Assembly (NCBI RefSeq): GCF_041200145.1
Contig: NZ_CP165734.1
Span: 2,852,001-2,916,000 of the forward strand
Reading direction: 5' to 3'
DNA: 64,000 nt
Source of the DNA: Bradyrhizobium sp. LLZ17
GTDB lineage: Bacteria > Pseudomonadota > Alphaproteobacteria > Rhizobiales > Xanthobacteraceae
This document shows positions 18,588-30,018 of the stretch, piece by piece. Numbering within the stretch: the stretch's first letter is position 1; every line of letters starts with the position of its first letter. Made by a program: the position numbers and the translations under genes. Under the pieces are notes generated by a model. It did not search any database. It was not told where the DNA came from and saw nothing but the letters and a program-made list of their open reading frames with translations.

Positions 18588-19346
18588 ATGCCGAACGGCA
18601 ACATCATCGTGACGGAGGAGCGCGCAACGCGCGTGATCACCCTGCGCCGCCCGGGCAAGAAGAACGCGATCACACAAGACATGTATCGCGAGATGAGCCG
18701 CGCGATCGACACCGCGCAGAACAATCCCGAGATCCGCTGCATGATCGTCACCGGCGGCTCCGGCGTGTTCACGGCCGGCGACGATATCGACGACTTCCTG
18801 AAGGCCGACACGTCGCGGCCCGAGACGCTGTCGGACGCCGCCAAATTCCTCTATTCGCTGGCGCTCAACGTCAAACCGATCATCGCAGCAGTGGACGGCG
18901 CGTCGATCGGCATGGGCACCGTGATGCTATTCCACTGCGACTACGTGCTCGCCTCCTCCGCCGCGACCTTCTCCGCGCCCTACATCAATCTGGGGCTCGT
19001 TCCAGTCGGCGCCGCGAGCCTGCTGATGCCGCGCACCATGGGCTACCAGCGCGCCTTCGCCATGCTGGTGATGGGACGGACTTTCAGCGCGGCGGAGGCC
19101 CATGCCGCAGGCTTCGTCAACACCGTGGTCTCGTCGGGACATACCGAGGTCGAGGCCCGCAAGGTGGCGCGCGAGATCTGCCGGCTGCCGGCCGAGGCCG
19201 TGGCCATCTCGCGCAAATTGCTGCGCGCCCCGCCGGAAGAGCTCAGCCGTCGCATCGATCAGGAAGGCCATTTGTTCGGCGAGCGGCTGAAATCGGACGA
19301 GGCGGTCGCCGCATTCAATGCCTTCGCGAATAGGAAGAAGCGGTGA
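18588..19346 (+). CDS. Enoyl-CoA hydratase/isomerase family protein
   Basis: This 252-residue crotonase-fold protein has the oxyanion-hole segments FTAGDDIDDF (residues about 62-71) and DGASIGMGTVMLFHCDYVLAS (about 103-123). A family-typical C-terminal part (GRTFSAAEAHAAGFVN) follows. In strict enoyl-CoA hydratases two glutamates act as acid/base; here the second position reads as Leu/Val in NLGLVPVG, so the reaction may be isomerisation or another crotonase activity rather than hydration. An in-frame alternative on the shadow strand was ignored. The gene is followed by extragenic palindromes. Confidence 0.85.
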   Translation: MPNGNIIVTEERATRVITLRRPGKKNAITQDMYREMSRAIDTAQNNPEIRCMIVTGGSGVFTAGDDIDDFLKADTSRPETLSDAAKFLYSLALNVKPIIAAVDGASIGMGTVMLFHCDYVLASSAATFSAPYINLGLVPVGAASLLMPRTMGYQRAFAMLVMGRTFSAAEAHAAGFVNTVVSSGHTEVEARKVAREICRLPAEAVAISRKLLRAPPEELSRRIDQEGHLFGERLKSDEAVAAFNAFANRKKR

Positions 19347-19351
19347 AGCTT

Positions 19352-19525
19352 CCACCCTCCCCTGGAGGGGAGGGTCGCTCGCGCGAAGCGCGAGCGGGGT
19401 GGGGTGAGCCAGACAAAGACTCTCGCGAGTGTGCACGAAACTTTCACCGCCTGCCAGGATAGCCTGTCACCCCGCCCCGGTTCGCATTTCATGCGAACCG
19501 ACCCGCCCCTCAAGGGGCGGGTGGG
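19352..19525. repeat. Extragenic GC-rich palindromic repeat
   Basis: Two nested palindromic blocks flank a short spacer. The left has CCCTCCCCTGGAGGGGAGGG followed by GCTCGCGCGAAGCGCGAGC. The right has GGTTCGCATTTCATGCGAACC followed by CCCGCCCCTCAAGGGGCGGG. The outer portions are also complementary to each other. No ORF is supported. This is a typical mosaic repeat of Bradyrhizobium-like genomes and may act as a terminator for the enoyl-CoA hydratase gene. Confidence 0.75.
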
Positions 19526-19593
19526 AGCATGCGGCTCGCGCGTTCACGACAATGCTTCGTGAAATCTTCGCGTGGAACGAGTAATGGTGTTGC

Positions 19594-21250
19594 ATGCGAC
19601 ACGCCTTTAAACTTGCTCTTGCCGTCCTCGGTCTCGCCGCCCTGCCTGCCTCCGCGCAAACGGCCGCGCCGGTCGAGCTGCGCATTCTCGCGATCAACGA
19701 CTTCCACGGCAATCTCCGGCCGCCGCCGGGCGGCATCCGCATCGATGATCCCGAGGACAAGGCCAGGAAGGTGATGGTGGCGGCCGGCGGCGCCGAATAC
19801 ATGGCGACCTTGGTCAAGCAACTGCGCGACGGCCGCAAGAACACGATCTTCGTCGCCGCCGGCGACCTGATCGGCGCCAGCCCGTTTTTATCGGCGATGT
19901 TCCACGACGAGCCCTCGATCGAGTCGCTCTCGATGATGGGGCTTGCGATCACCTCGGTCGGCAATCACGAGTTCGACGAGGGCAAGGCCGAGTTGCTGAA
20001 TGCAGAACGGCGGCTGTCATCCGGTCGACGGCTGCCAGGGTCCGCATCCTTTCACGGGCGCCAAATTCCACTATCTCGCCGCCTCCACCGTTGAGACCGC
20101 GACCGGCAAGAGCGTGCTGCCGCCCTACGAAATCAGGAAGTTCGACGGCATCCCCGTCGCGTTCATCGGACTGACTTTGAAAGGCACCGGCGGCATCGTG
20201 TCGCCCGCGGGCATCGCCGGCCTCGAATCCCGCGACGAGGCGGAGACGGTCAACGCGCTCGTGCCACAGTTGAAGGCGCAAGGCGTCGAAGCGATCGTGG
20301 TGCTGATCCACGAAGGCGGCGAGCCCGCCGGCGACTACAATCAGTGTCCTGGCATTTCCGGGCCGATCGTCGATATCGTCAAAAAGTTCGACCGCGCCGT
20401 CGACGTCGTGGTCAGCGGGCACACCCATCGCGCCTATGTCTGCAACATCGACGGACGGCTGGTGACGAGTGGCGACAAATACGGCACGCTGGTCACCGCG
20501 ATCGATCTCAAGCTCGATCCGGCCAGCCGCGATGTGATCAGCGCCAAGGCCGAGAACGTCATCGTCGCCAACGCCTCGCTGGCCAAGGATCCCGAACAGA
20601 CTGCGCTGATCGACGCCTATGACAGGCTTTCGGCGCCCATCGCCAACCGGCCGGCAGGATCGGTGACGCAGGCGCTGTCGCGGGTGCCGAACGAGGCCGG
20701 CGAAAGCGCGCTCGGCGATATCATCGCGGACGCGCAGCTTGCCGTCACGAAAGACGCCAAGGATGGCAGCGCTGTCATCGCGCTCACCAATCCCGGCGGC
20801 ATCCGGACCGATATCATCTCGAGGGAGAACGGCGCGGTGTCCTACGGCGACCTGTTCGCGAGCCAGCCGTTCCGCAATCGCCTCGTCACCATGACGCTCA
20901 CCGGCAGCCAGCTCAAGGAGATGCTGGAGCAGCAATGGCTCGATCCGAAGCGGCCGCGGATTCTCCAGGTGTCGAACGGATTCAGCTACAGCTGGGACGC
21001 ATCGAAGCCGTTCGGCGAGCGCGTCATCGCCGAGAAGATGATGCTCAACGGCAGCCCGATCGAACCAGCGCGCGGCTATCGCGTGACCCTCAACGACTAT
21101 CTCGCCGTCGGAGGCGACGGCTTTACGGTCGCAAAACAAGGCGCATCGCCGCAATATGGCGGTTACGACGCTGACGCGCTGTTTGCCTTCTTCAGGGCGC
21201 ACGGGCCGATCGGCCCGTTGCCGCCGACCCGCATCCTGCGCGTGAATTGA
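19594..21250 (+). pseudogene. Exported bifunctional metallophosphatase/5'-nucleotidase, one frameshift
   Basis: The protein would be about 551 residues. It has a signal peptide (residues 1-21), the metallophosphatase motifs INDFHGN, GDLIGAS, GNHEFDEG and SGHTHRA, and then the 5'-nucleotidase C-terminal substrate domain with NPGGIRTDI and YGDLFASQPFRN. The first frame runs into non-homologous sequence after GKAELL, while the matching continuation MQNGGCHPVD starts at 20000 in a different frame. One base correction near 19995-20003 restores it. It probably hydrolyses nucleotides in the periplasm to scavenge nucleosides and phosphate. Confidence 0.82.
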
Positions 21251-21384
21251 TCTGGCGCAAACGGGCTGGCCCGGAACCAGCCTTTGCCATTCCCGGACAA
21301 ACGCCTAGATTGGGTTTTGCGTTGCGTTTTGGCGCCGGATGCGCCAAGCGACGTCGAGAGTCCGTTCCCAGTGAGACCGACCTG

Positions 21385-22313
<929 letters not shown>

Positions 22314-22387
22314 ACGCACCCGCCACATTGCGCCCGCAAAACTCTGTTGCTTTGCAAGAGCAGCGAATCGGGCAATCGGAAACGGAT

Positions 22388-22639
22388 ATGGCCGAAAATA
22401 CTCAAGTCGACGTCTCCAGGCTCACCTTCGAACGCGCGATCGAGGAACTCGAGATGATCGTGAAGCGGCTCGAGGACGGCAAGGTGCCGCTCGAGGAATC
22501 CGTCACGATCTACGAGCGCGGCGAAGCCCTGAAGCGCCGCTGCGAGGAATTGCTGCGCCAGGCCGAGGCGCGCGTCGACAAGATCACCACCGATGCCAGC
22601 GGCCAGGCCACCGGCACCGCGCCGCTCGACGTGCAGTAA
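22388..22639 (+). CDS. xseB: Exodeoxyribonuclease VII small subunit
   Basis: An 83-residue acidic, helical protein with the family core TFERAIEELEMIVKRLEDG followed by PLEESVTIYERGEALKRRCEELL. XseB binds XseA to form exodeoxyribonuclease VII, which degrades single-stranded DNA in both directions. It is located between the deacetylase gene and dxs. In many bacteria xseB is followed by ispA and dxs; here no ispA is present between them. The ATG at 22388 fits the conserved N-terminus. Confidence 0.93.
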   Translation: MAENTQVDVSRLTFERAIEELEMIVKRLEDGKVPLEESVTIYERGEALKRRCEELLRQAEARVDKITTDASGQATGTAPLDVQ

Positions 22640-23199
22640 CGGCCGCAGAGCGGCGCGTTTCGGGCGATTGCCATCTGCGATTTCGTCGTGCTGGTTTGCG
22701 CTGGTTCCGCCCGCCGGAACACCTGATTGACGAGGGGGCGCGAGGCGCCTTGCGCATTCTCGCCGAAACGGCCTCGTTCTCGCCAAAAAAGCTGGCGAGG
22801 AACCGGGCAAGTTGGAACTTCCGCTCACGCACCGGGATTAACTAAATTGGCCCGCCGGTTGCACGTGCATGGCCGTAGTCGGTCCGGTGGGTTGGCTTTG
22901 GCCTCAGCTTTGGTGTAAAGCTGCGCGGAGTGTGGCTTTTTGTTAGCCTTGCGTGGGCATCGATTGCCGACGACAAGTGCTTCAAAGTGCTGATGAATTG
23001 GCTTGGACGGGCGAAGCCGATCTAAGTGACAGGGATCACAGAGACTGAACCGGAGCGCACTTAAGCTCACCTAAGCTTGAAGAAGGGGCTTTGCCCCTGC
23101 AGGTGGCTCCGATGGTTTGGGGACTCGCGCTGCGCCGATATTGTGCAAACCCATCGCGCACCGGAACGATCTTCCGGCGCTGACAAATTGGAAATCGCC
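22640..23199. other. Non-coding gap between xseB and dxs
   Basis: About 560 bases without a supportable gene; frames on either strand are low-complexity and arginine-rich. It contains a short hairpin AGGGGC-TTT-GCCCCT at 23085-23099, close upstream of dxs, with no T-run after it. A farnesyl diphosphate synthase gene often found in this position is missing. Confidence 0.5.
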
Positions 23200-25127
23200 G
23201 TGAACGCATACAGTAAAACGCCGCTTCTCGACACTATCCGGACGCCGGACGACCTGCGCAAGCTCAAGGTCGAGCAGGTTCGCCAGGTCGCCGACGAGCT
23301 GCGTCAGGAGACCATCGATGCCGTCTCGGTGACCGGCGGTCACTTCGGCGCCGGTCTAGGGGTGGTCGAGCTCACTACTGCGATCCATTATGTCTTCGAC
23401 ACGCCGCGCGACCGCTGATCTGGGACGTCGGCCATCAGGCCTATCCGCACAAGATCCTGACCGGCCGCCGCGACCGCATCCGCACGCTGCGCACCGGCGG
23501 CGGCCTGTCGGGCTTCACCAAGCGCAGCGAGAGCGATTACGATCCGTTCGGCGCCGCGCATTCCTCGACCTCGATCTCCGCCGGCCTCGGCATGGCGGTC
23601 GCGCGCGACCTCGCCGGCGGCAAGAACAACGTTATCGCCGTGATCGGTGACGGCGCGATGTCCGCGGGCATGGCCTATGAGGCCATGAACAATGCGGGTG
23701 CGATGAATTCGCGCCTGATCGTGATCCTCAACGACAACGACATGTCGATCGCGCCGCCGGTTGGCGCCATGAGCGCCTATCTGTCGCGGCTCTATTCAGG
23801 CAAGACCTATCGCACGCTGCGCGAGGCGGCCAAGCAGATCAACAAGCGCCTGCCGAAGATCCTCGCCAACCGCGCCAACCGCGTCGAGGAATATTCCCGC
23901 GGCTTCATGATGGACGGCGGCACGCTGTTCGAGGAGCTCGGCTTCTATTACGTCGGCCCGATCGACGGCCATAATCTCGACCATCTGCTGCCCGTGCTGA
24001 AGAACGTCCGCGACATGGAGACCGGCCCGATCCTGGTCCACGTCGTGACCCAGAAGGGCAAGGGCTACGGTCCGGCGGAAGCCTCCGCCGACAAGTACCA
24101 CGCCGTCGTCAAGTTCGACGTCGCGACCGGCACCCAGGCCAAGGCCAAGCCGAACGCGCCCGCCTACCAGAACGTGTTCGGCCAAAGCCTCGTCAAGGAA
24201 GCCGAGAAGGACGACAAGATCGTCGCCATCACCGCGGCGATGCCGTCGGGCACGGGCGTCGACATCTTCAACAAGGCGTTCCCGGACCGCACCTTCGACG
24301 TCGGCATCGCCGAGCAGCACGCGGTGACCTTTGCCGCCGGTCTTGCGACCGAAGGCTACAAGCCGTTCTGCGCGATCTACTCGACCTTCCTCCAGCGCGG
24401 CTACGACCAGATCGTGCATGACGTCGCGATCCAGTGCCTGCCGGTGCGCTTCGCCATCGACCGCGCCGGCCTCGTCGGCGCCGACGGCGCGACCCATGCC
24501 GGCTCGTTCGACAACGCCTATCTCGGCTGCCTGCCGAACATGGTGATCATGGCGGCCGCCGACGAAGCCGACATGGTGCACATGGTCGCAACCCAGGTCG
24601 CCATCAACGACCGCCCGAGCGCGCTGCGCTATCCGCGTGGCGAAGGCCGCGGCATCGAGATGCCCGAAATCGGCGTTCCCCTCGAAATCGGCAAGGGCCG
24701 CGTGATCCGCGAAGGCAGCAAGATCGCCCTGATCTCCTTCGGCACGCGTCTGGCCGAATGCGAGAAGGCGGCCGACGAGCTCGCGGCTCACGGCCTCTCC
24801 ACCACGATCGCGGATGCGCGCTTCATGAAGCCGCTCGACACCGAGCTGGTGCTCAAGCTTGCCCGTGACCACGAGATCCTGATCACGATCGAGGAAGGCG
24901 CGGTCGGCGGTTTCGGCTCGCATGTCGCGCAGTTCCTGACCGACCAGGGCGTGCTCGACAGCGGCATGGTGCGGTTCCGCTCCATGGTGCTGCCCGACGT
25001 GTTCCAGGACCACGACATCCCGGCCGCGATGTATGCCCGCGCCGGTCTCGACGCCAAGGGCATCGTCGCCAAGGTGTTCGAGGCGCTCGGCAAGGACGTC
25101 AAGACCGAGACGGTCAAGCTGGCTTGA
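23200..25127 (+). pseudogene. dxs: 1-deoxy-D-xylulose-5-phosphate synthase, one frameshift
   Basis: DXS condenses pyruvate and glyceraldehyde-3-phosphate using thiamine diphosphate, the first step of the MEP isoprenoid pathway. The N-terminal frame starts with GTG at 23200 ([12 protein letters not shown]) and contains [14 protein letters not shown]. It then stops at 23418 within DTPRDR. The rest is in another frame, from [15 protein letters not shown] through the thiamine-binding motif [16 protein letters not shown] to the pyrimidine-binding and C-terminal domains. Restoring one C in GACCGC(C)TGATC at about 23415 gives about 642 residues. As an essential gene in this group it is very unlikely to be truly broken. 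Confidence 0.9.
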
Positions 25128-25140
25128 TGGCTGCTTTCTT

Positions 25141-25260
25141 CACCTCTCCCGCTTGCGGGAGAGGTCGCGCCGAAGGCGCGGGTGAGGGTTCTTTCCTCTC
25201 GGGGGTTCCCGATTGAGGAGGCCCCCTCTCCCCAACCCTCCCCCGCAGGCGGGGGAGGGC
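25141..25260. repeat. Extragenic palindromic repeat after dxs
   Basis: Contains CTCTCCCGCTTGCGGGAGAG and GCGCCGAAGGCGC, and then CCCTCCCCCGCAGGCGGGGGAGGG. The outer portions are complementary across the unit. It has no ORF and is of the same style as the other intergenic palindromes in this window. It could also terminate dxs transcription. Confidence 0.75.
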
Positions 25261-25316
25261 GCGCAGTTTTCGCGACGGTTTGCAGCTCGCCTAATCTCTC
25301 CTGAGCAATCCCCCCC

Positions 25317-25871
25317 ATGAAAATCTATCTGGCTGGCCCGGACGTGTTCCTGCCGGATGCGATCGAGATCGGGCGGCAGAAGGTCGCAATCTGCGCTGCG
25401 CATGGTCTGGCCGGTTTCTATCCGCTCGACAACGCCACCCCTCTCGCCGCCCCCGATGCCTCGCGGCAGATCTTTGCCGGCAACGAGGCGATGATGGACC
25501 GGGCGGATGCGATCATCGCCAATCTCACCCCGTTCCGCGGGGCCGGCGCCGACCCCGGCACCGTCTACGAGCTCGGCTACATGGCCGGCCGCGGCAAGTT
25601 TTGTCTGGCCTATTCGAACGATCCTGCCACCTATGCCGACCGCGTCGGCCGCTTCATGACAGTCACCTCCGAGGACGGGCGGCTGGTCGATGCGCAGGGG
25701 CTGACGGTCGAGGATTTTGGCCTGGTCGACAATCTCATGATGATCCATGCGCTGGAGCTACATGGCTGTCCGCTGGTGACGCCGGCCGAGATGCCCGTCG
25801 ACGTCTGGCACGACCTCGCCGCGTTCGAGGCTTGCGTCCGGATGGCGGCGGCGCGAGTTATCACTGCGTGA
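25317..25871 (+). CDS. Nucleoside 2-deoxyribosyltransferase family protein
   Basis: The 184-residue protein starts with KIYLAGPDVFLPDA, and has DRADAIIANLTPFRG and PGTVYELGYMAGRGK. These are the nucleotide-binding and catalytic motifs of the nucleoside 2-deoxyribosyltransferase fold, with the glutamate in YELGYM as the likely nucleophile. The enzymes exchange or hydrolyse the base of 2'-deoxynucleosides; in many bacteria they act as hydrolases. It precedes tlyA with a 26-base gap, suggesting cotranscription. The exact substrate is not determined. Confidence 0.85.
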   Translation: MKIYLAGPDVFLPDAIEIGRQKVAICAAHGLAGFYPLDNATPLAAPDASRQIFAGNEAMMDRADAIIANLTPFRGAGADPGTVYELGYMAGRGKFCLAYSNDPATYADRVGRFMTVTSEDGRLVDAQGLTVEDFGLVDNLMMIHALELHGCPLVTPAEMPVDVWHDLAAFEACVRMAAARVITA

Positions 25872-25897
25872 CCGCTTCAGTCGTAACCGGAGGCCCG

Positions 25898-26632
25898 ATG
25901 TCCCCTCCCCGTAAGCGTGCGGATATTCTGCTGGTCGAGCGCGGCCTGTTCGAGAGCCGGGCACGGGCGCGCGCGGCCATCGAGGCCGGGCTCGTCACCG
26001 CGAACGACAAGCCCGTGGCAAAACCGTCCGAGACCATCGCGACAGACGCGGTGATCCAGGCCGAGCCGGCGCATCCCTTCGTCTCCCGCGGCGGCGTCAA
26101 GCTTGCCGGCGCGCTGGAGCGCTATCCGATCGAGATTGAGGACCATGTCTGCCTCGACGTCGGGGCTTCCACCGGCGGCTTCACCGAGGTGCTGCTGGCC
26201 AATGGCGCGAGCCTGGTGTTCGCCGTGGACGTCGGCACCGGCCAGTTGCATCCCTCACTGCGCGGCCATGCGAAAATCGTGTCGATGGAGGAGACCGACA
26301 TCCGCGCCTACGAAGGCAAGCGCCTGCCGGCGCGACCCGACGTCGTCGTCATCGACGTCAGCTTCATTTCGCTCAAGACCGTGCTGCCGGTTGCATTGTC
26401 GCTGGCGGCGGCTCCGATGAGCCTGCTTGCGCTGATCAAGCCGCAATTCGAGGCCGAGCGAAAACACAACAAGAAGGGCATCGTTCGCGACGCCGCCGTG
26501 CATCGGGAGATCTGCGACGACATCGCCGCGTTCGCGGCTTCGCTCGGCTGCACCGACATCGAGGTGTTTCCCTCCTCGATCGCGGGCGGCGACGGCAACA
26601 TCGAATTCTTCCTGGGCGCGCGCCGTGGTTGA
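25898..26632 (+). CDS. tlyA: TlyA-family RNA 2'-O-methyltransferase / haemolysin-like protein
   Basis: This 244-residue protein has an N-terminal S4 RNA-binding domain ([20 protein letters not shown], residues 7-26) followed by an FtsJ-like Rossmann methyltransferase domain with the SAM-binding [14 protein letters not shown] (about residues 84-97) and [13 protein letters not shown]. TlyA proteins methylate 16S and/or 23S rRNA riboses. The start at 25898 gives the usual N-terminus. It overlaps the following rRNA methyltransferase gene by eight bases, so both are probably expressed together. Confidence 0.88.
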   Translation: MSPPRKRADILLVERGLFESRARARAAIEAGLVTANDKPVAKPSETIATDAVIQAEPAHPFVSRGGVKLAGALERYPIEIEDHVCLDVGASTGGFTEVLLANGASLVFAVDVGTGQLHPSLRGHAKIVSMEETDIRAYEGKRLPARPDVVVIDVSFISLKTVLPVALSLAAAPMSLLALIKPQFEAERKHNKKGIVRDAAVHREICDDIAAFAASLGCTDIEVFPSSIAGGDGNIEFFLGARRG

Positions 26633-27871
26633 GCGCCTGAACATCGATCACGTCGGTCATCGCGGCGACGGCGTTTCGCTCGACGCGGGCGATACGATCT
26701 ATGTGCCCTACACGCTGGGCGGCGAGACCGTCGAAGTCGAGCACGTTGCGGGCAACCATCCCGACCGCCGCAAGCTGCTGGCGGTCGACGTCGCGAGCCC
26801 CTCGCGCGTCGAACCGTTCTGTCCGCATTTCGGCGTCTGCGGTGGCTGCGCGATCCAGCACTGGGCGGCCGAGCCGTACCAGGCCTGGAAGCGCGGCATC
26901 GTGGTCGAGACGCTGGCGCAAGCGGAATCGATTGCGAGGTGGCACCGCTGATCGATGCCCATGGCGTGGGCCGCAGGCGCGTCACGTTGCACGGCCGGTT
27001 CGGCACGCATGACGTGCTCAAGGTCGGCTTTGCGGCGGCGAGCTCGCATGACGTCATCCCGATCCATCGCTGCCCCGTTCTCGATCCCGCGCTCGACGGG
27101 GCGATCGATGCTGCCTGGGCGCTCGCCGAGCCGCTGACGTCGCGGATGCCGGTGACCAAGCCACTCGACATCCAGGTTACCGCGACCGCCAACGGCCTCG
27201 ATGTCGATGTGCGCGGCTCCGGTCCGTTGCCGACGGCATTGGTCACGGCGCCTCGCGCGTCGCCGAGCAGCACCGCCTCGCGCGGCTGACGCGGCACGGC
27301 GAGCTGGTGCTGCAGCGCCTGTCGCCGACGTTGCAGATGGGCCGTGCCGAGGTGACGCTGCCGCCGGGCTCGTTCCTGCAAGCAACCGTCGCAGGCGAAG
27401 AGACGCTTGCGTCTCTCGTCGCCGAGCGCGTCGGCAAGGCCAAGGAGATCGCCGACCTCTTCTGCGGCGTCGGTCCGTTTGCGCTGCGGCTTGCGGAGAA
27501 ATCGCGCGTCGCAGCCTATGACAGTGACGCTGGCGCTGTCGCCGCGCTGGCGAAAGCCGCGCGCACGCCGGGGCTGAAGCCAATCAGGTGCGAGCCGCGC
27601 GACCTGTTCCGCCGTCCCCTGGTGGCGCCGGAGCTGCGCGATTTCGACGCCGTGGTGTTCGACCCGCCGCGTCAGGGCGCGCAGGCACAGGCGCTCAAGC
27701 TTGCCGCAAGCAAGGTGCCGGTTGTCGTCGCAGTCTCCTGCAACGTCGCGACCTTCGCGCGCGACCGCGCGGCTGCTGATCGACGGCGGTTATCGGATCG
27801 AGACCGTGGTGCCGGTCGACCAGTTCCGCCATACACCGCATGTCGAGCTGGTGGCGCGGTTCACGCGCTAG
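26625..27871 (+). pseudogene. RumA/TrmA-family RNA (uracil-5-)methyltransferase, three frameshifts
   Basis: A 415-residue methyltransferase of the RlmD/TrmA type can be assembled from four frames. The first has a TRAM domain and the iron-sulfur cluster cysteines [10 protein letters not shown]; the second runs from about 26935, the third from about 27245, and the fourth from about 27775. The third carries the SAM motif [15 protein letters not shown] and FDPPRQGA, and the catalytic [10 protein letters not shown]. The tail [23 protein letters not shown] follows. The three breaks are all one-base shifts. It overlaps tlyA, and its stop codon overlaps the stop of the outer-membrane protein gene on the opposite strand. 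Confidence 0.83.
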
Positions 27872-28462
27872 CGGCGAAGGGCGCCGAGCGCCGGCGACTC
27901 GCCGGGCAGCATGTTCGATCTGATGTCGCTGTCCATGCGGCCCGAATCCCGCTGGGTGAACCCGGCTCCGAACGACAGGCTGAGGTTGGAGGTCGGCTTG
28001 AATTCGACGCCCCCAAACGCACCATATCCCGGCGCGGCACCCGAGGTCAGCGGCGCAACCGAGCTGCCAATGCCGTTGCCGTATTTCATCGTGTCGAAAC
28101 CGGCAAAGAACGTCACGGGGAGGCCGCCCGCGGTCTTGGTGTTGTAACCGAATTGCGAGCTATCATAGGAAAGCGCGCTGAAATTGCCGGCCGGTCCGGT
28201 CTGGCTGAGGCCGCTCCAATTGAGGTTGCCGCGCTGGCTGCCGACGAAGAAGCCGTTGCCAAAATTGGTGCGCCCACTGGCATCGAAGCCCGGAAAATTG
28301 CCGTAACTATCGGAGCTCTCGTCGGCCCCGCCGCCAAAGCCGAAGCCAGCGCCCGGTAAAAAAATACCTCAGCGGCGCAACTTGGGCATGAACGGGCGTT
28401 CCGCCGAGGCAAAGTACGGCAAAGAGAGCTGCGAGACTGCAAGAACCTGCAAGGCTGGACAT
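27868..28462 (-). pseudogene. Small outer-membrane beta-barrel-like protein, frameshifted near the N-terminus
   Basis: The ATG at 28462 opens a signal peptide (residues 1-26, ending TPVHAQV). The frame changes near 28358-28365 in a run of seven A/T, after which a glycine-rich and aromatic protein continues (GAGFGFGGG, then alternating beta-strand patterns with [19 protein letters not shown]). Removing one T of the run gives about 197 residues. The alternating pattern and Gly/Phe richness fit an exported outer-membrane protein of the porin/OmpA-like barrel type, without a specific family. It is convergent with the RumA-type gene and the two stop codons overlap. Confidence 0.65.
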
Positions 28463-28713
28463 TCAGGCTTCCGTCGAAAACTGCCCGGATTATACTCAGG
28501 TGAGATCGCGAATGCCAGCGGAGCAGCGCAGGTCATCGTCTCCCAAGTTCCAGATTACGTCGTCGTGAAGTGTTGAACCTCCCCAGCATCGGATTGACCC
28601 ACACAAAGGACGCGCGAGCTCAAGCCCCGGCTTCGATCGCAAAGGCTTGGCGCGATCCGTAGCGCGCAAATTGCGCCGCCCCTTGAAAATGCAACCCTTG
28701 TATGGAGGCTGTC

Positions 28714-29772
28714 ATGGAGGTCAATTCCGACAGGTTGAACGCCTTTATGGGCAAGATGGTCACCGAGTTCGGTGCGGCGATGAATGCATCGCTGGTCCTG
28801 CTCGGAGACAAGCTAGGTCTCTACCGCGCCCTTGCCGCCAAGGGACCCATGAGCTCGTCCGAGCTCGCGAGCGCCACCGGAACGACGGAGCGCTATGTCC
28901 GCGAATGGCTGTCGAGCCAGGCGGCGTCCGGTTACATCGAATACGATTCCGCATCCAGGAAATTCTCGATGCTGCCGGAGCAGGCGATGGCGCTTGCCGA
29001 CGAGGACAGCCCGGTTTTCCTCGGTGCGTTCGGCAACGTCATCGCCTCGGCGTTTCTCGACGAGCCGAAGGTCTCGGACGCGTTCAAGTCCGGCAAGGGC
29101 GTCGGCTGGAACCGGCGCAGCGAGTGCCTGTTCTGCGGCACCGCCCGCTTCTTCCGCACCGGCTACATGCACCATCTGGTGCAGGAATGGCTCCCCGCGC
29201 TCGACGGTGTCGTGGACAAGCTCAAGCGTGGCGCCAAGGTCGCTGATATCGGCTGCGGACACGGCGTCTCGACGCGCCTGATGGCGCAGGCATTCCCGAA
29301 CTCCCGCTTCTACGGCTTCGACTATCACGAGGGCTCGATCGAAGCCGCGCGAAAGGCGGCCACCGAGGCCAAGCTCGGCGATCGCGTCAGCTTCGCCGTC
29401 CATTCCGCCAAAACCTACCCGGCGGAAGGCTATGATCTCGTCTGCTTCTTCGACTGCCTGCACGACATGGGCGATCCCGTCGGCGCCATCAGTCACGTGC
29501 GCGAAACCATGGCGAAGGACGGCGCCTGCATGCTGGTCGAGCCGTTCGCAGGCGACCGTCTCGAAGACAATCTCAACCCGGTCGGACGCGTCTACTATGC
29601 GGCGTCGACCATGATCTGCACGCCGGCCTCGCTCGATCAGGAGGTTGGCCTGGCCTTGGGTGCTCAGGCCGGCGAGGCCAGGCTGCGCAAGGTCGCGCGC
29701 GAGGGTGGACTGACGCGCTTTCGTCGTGCGGCCGAGACGCCCTTCAACTTGATCCTGGAGGCGCGGATCTGA
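28714..29772 (+). CDS. SAM-dependent methyltransferase with winged-helix N-terminus
   Basis: This 352-residue protein has an N-terminal winged helix-turn-helix dimerisation region (SSSELASATGTTERYVREWLSS) and a C-terminal Rossmann domain with ADIGCGHGVSTRLMA (SAM-binding) and FYGFDYHEGSIEAA. This resembles methyltransferases of the Rv2258c type. The ATG at 28714 follows GGAGG at 28704-28708 at a good distance; the ATG at 28702 is an alternative. Substrate unknown. There is no obvious partner gene, the next gene starting 246 bases downstream. Confidence 0.82.
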   Translation: MEVNSDRLNAFMGKMVTEFGAAMNASLVLLGDKLGLYRALAAKGPMSSSELASATGTTERYVREWLSSQAASGYIEYDSASRKFSMLPEQAMALADEDSPVFLGAFGNVIASAFLDEPKVSDAFKSGKGVGWNRRSECLFCGTARFFRTGYMHHLVQEWLPALDGVVDKLKRGAKVADIGCGHGVSTRLMAQAFPNSRFYGFDYHEGSIEAARKAATEAKLGDRVSFAVHSAKTYPAEGYDLVCFFDCLHDMGDPVGAISHVRETMAKDGACMLVEPFAGDRLEDNLNPVGRVYYAASTMICTPASLDQEVGLALGAQAGEARLRKVAREGGLTRFRRAAETPFNLILEARI

Positions 29773-30018
29773 TCGCCATCACGCCAACTACGCGGGCCGG
29801 TGCGCGACATCGCCGACCCGCAAGCGTGGAACGAACACGGCAAGCCTGATAGAAGCCATGCACGCGCGGGAGCTTGCGACAGAGATCGAGGCATCTGTCT
29901 CCGATCCGCAGCCGGCCGGCGCCGACGTGCTTGCGCGGTTCACCTTGCGACGTAAGCTGGCGACAAGCGAGGGCCGCCATGACTCGTGACTGATTGACAA
30001 CACCGCAGCCGCCGCTCC

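Noticed and set aside
19467..19964. 165-residue minus-strand ORF over the start of the nucleotidase gene
   Set aside because: It overlaps the signal peptide and metallophosphatase motifs of the plus-strand gene and has no motif of its own.
23796..25013. 405-residue minus-strand ORF opposite dxs
   Set aside because: High-GC antisense shadow; the plus strand is clearly dxs with thiamine-binding and catalytic motifs.
25130..25310. Possible CRISPR-like array
   Set aside because: The blocks are palindromic and irregularly spaced without constant repeat plus unique spacer structure.
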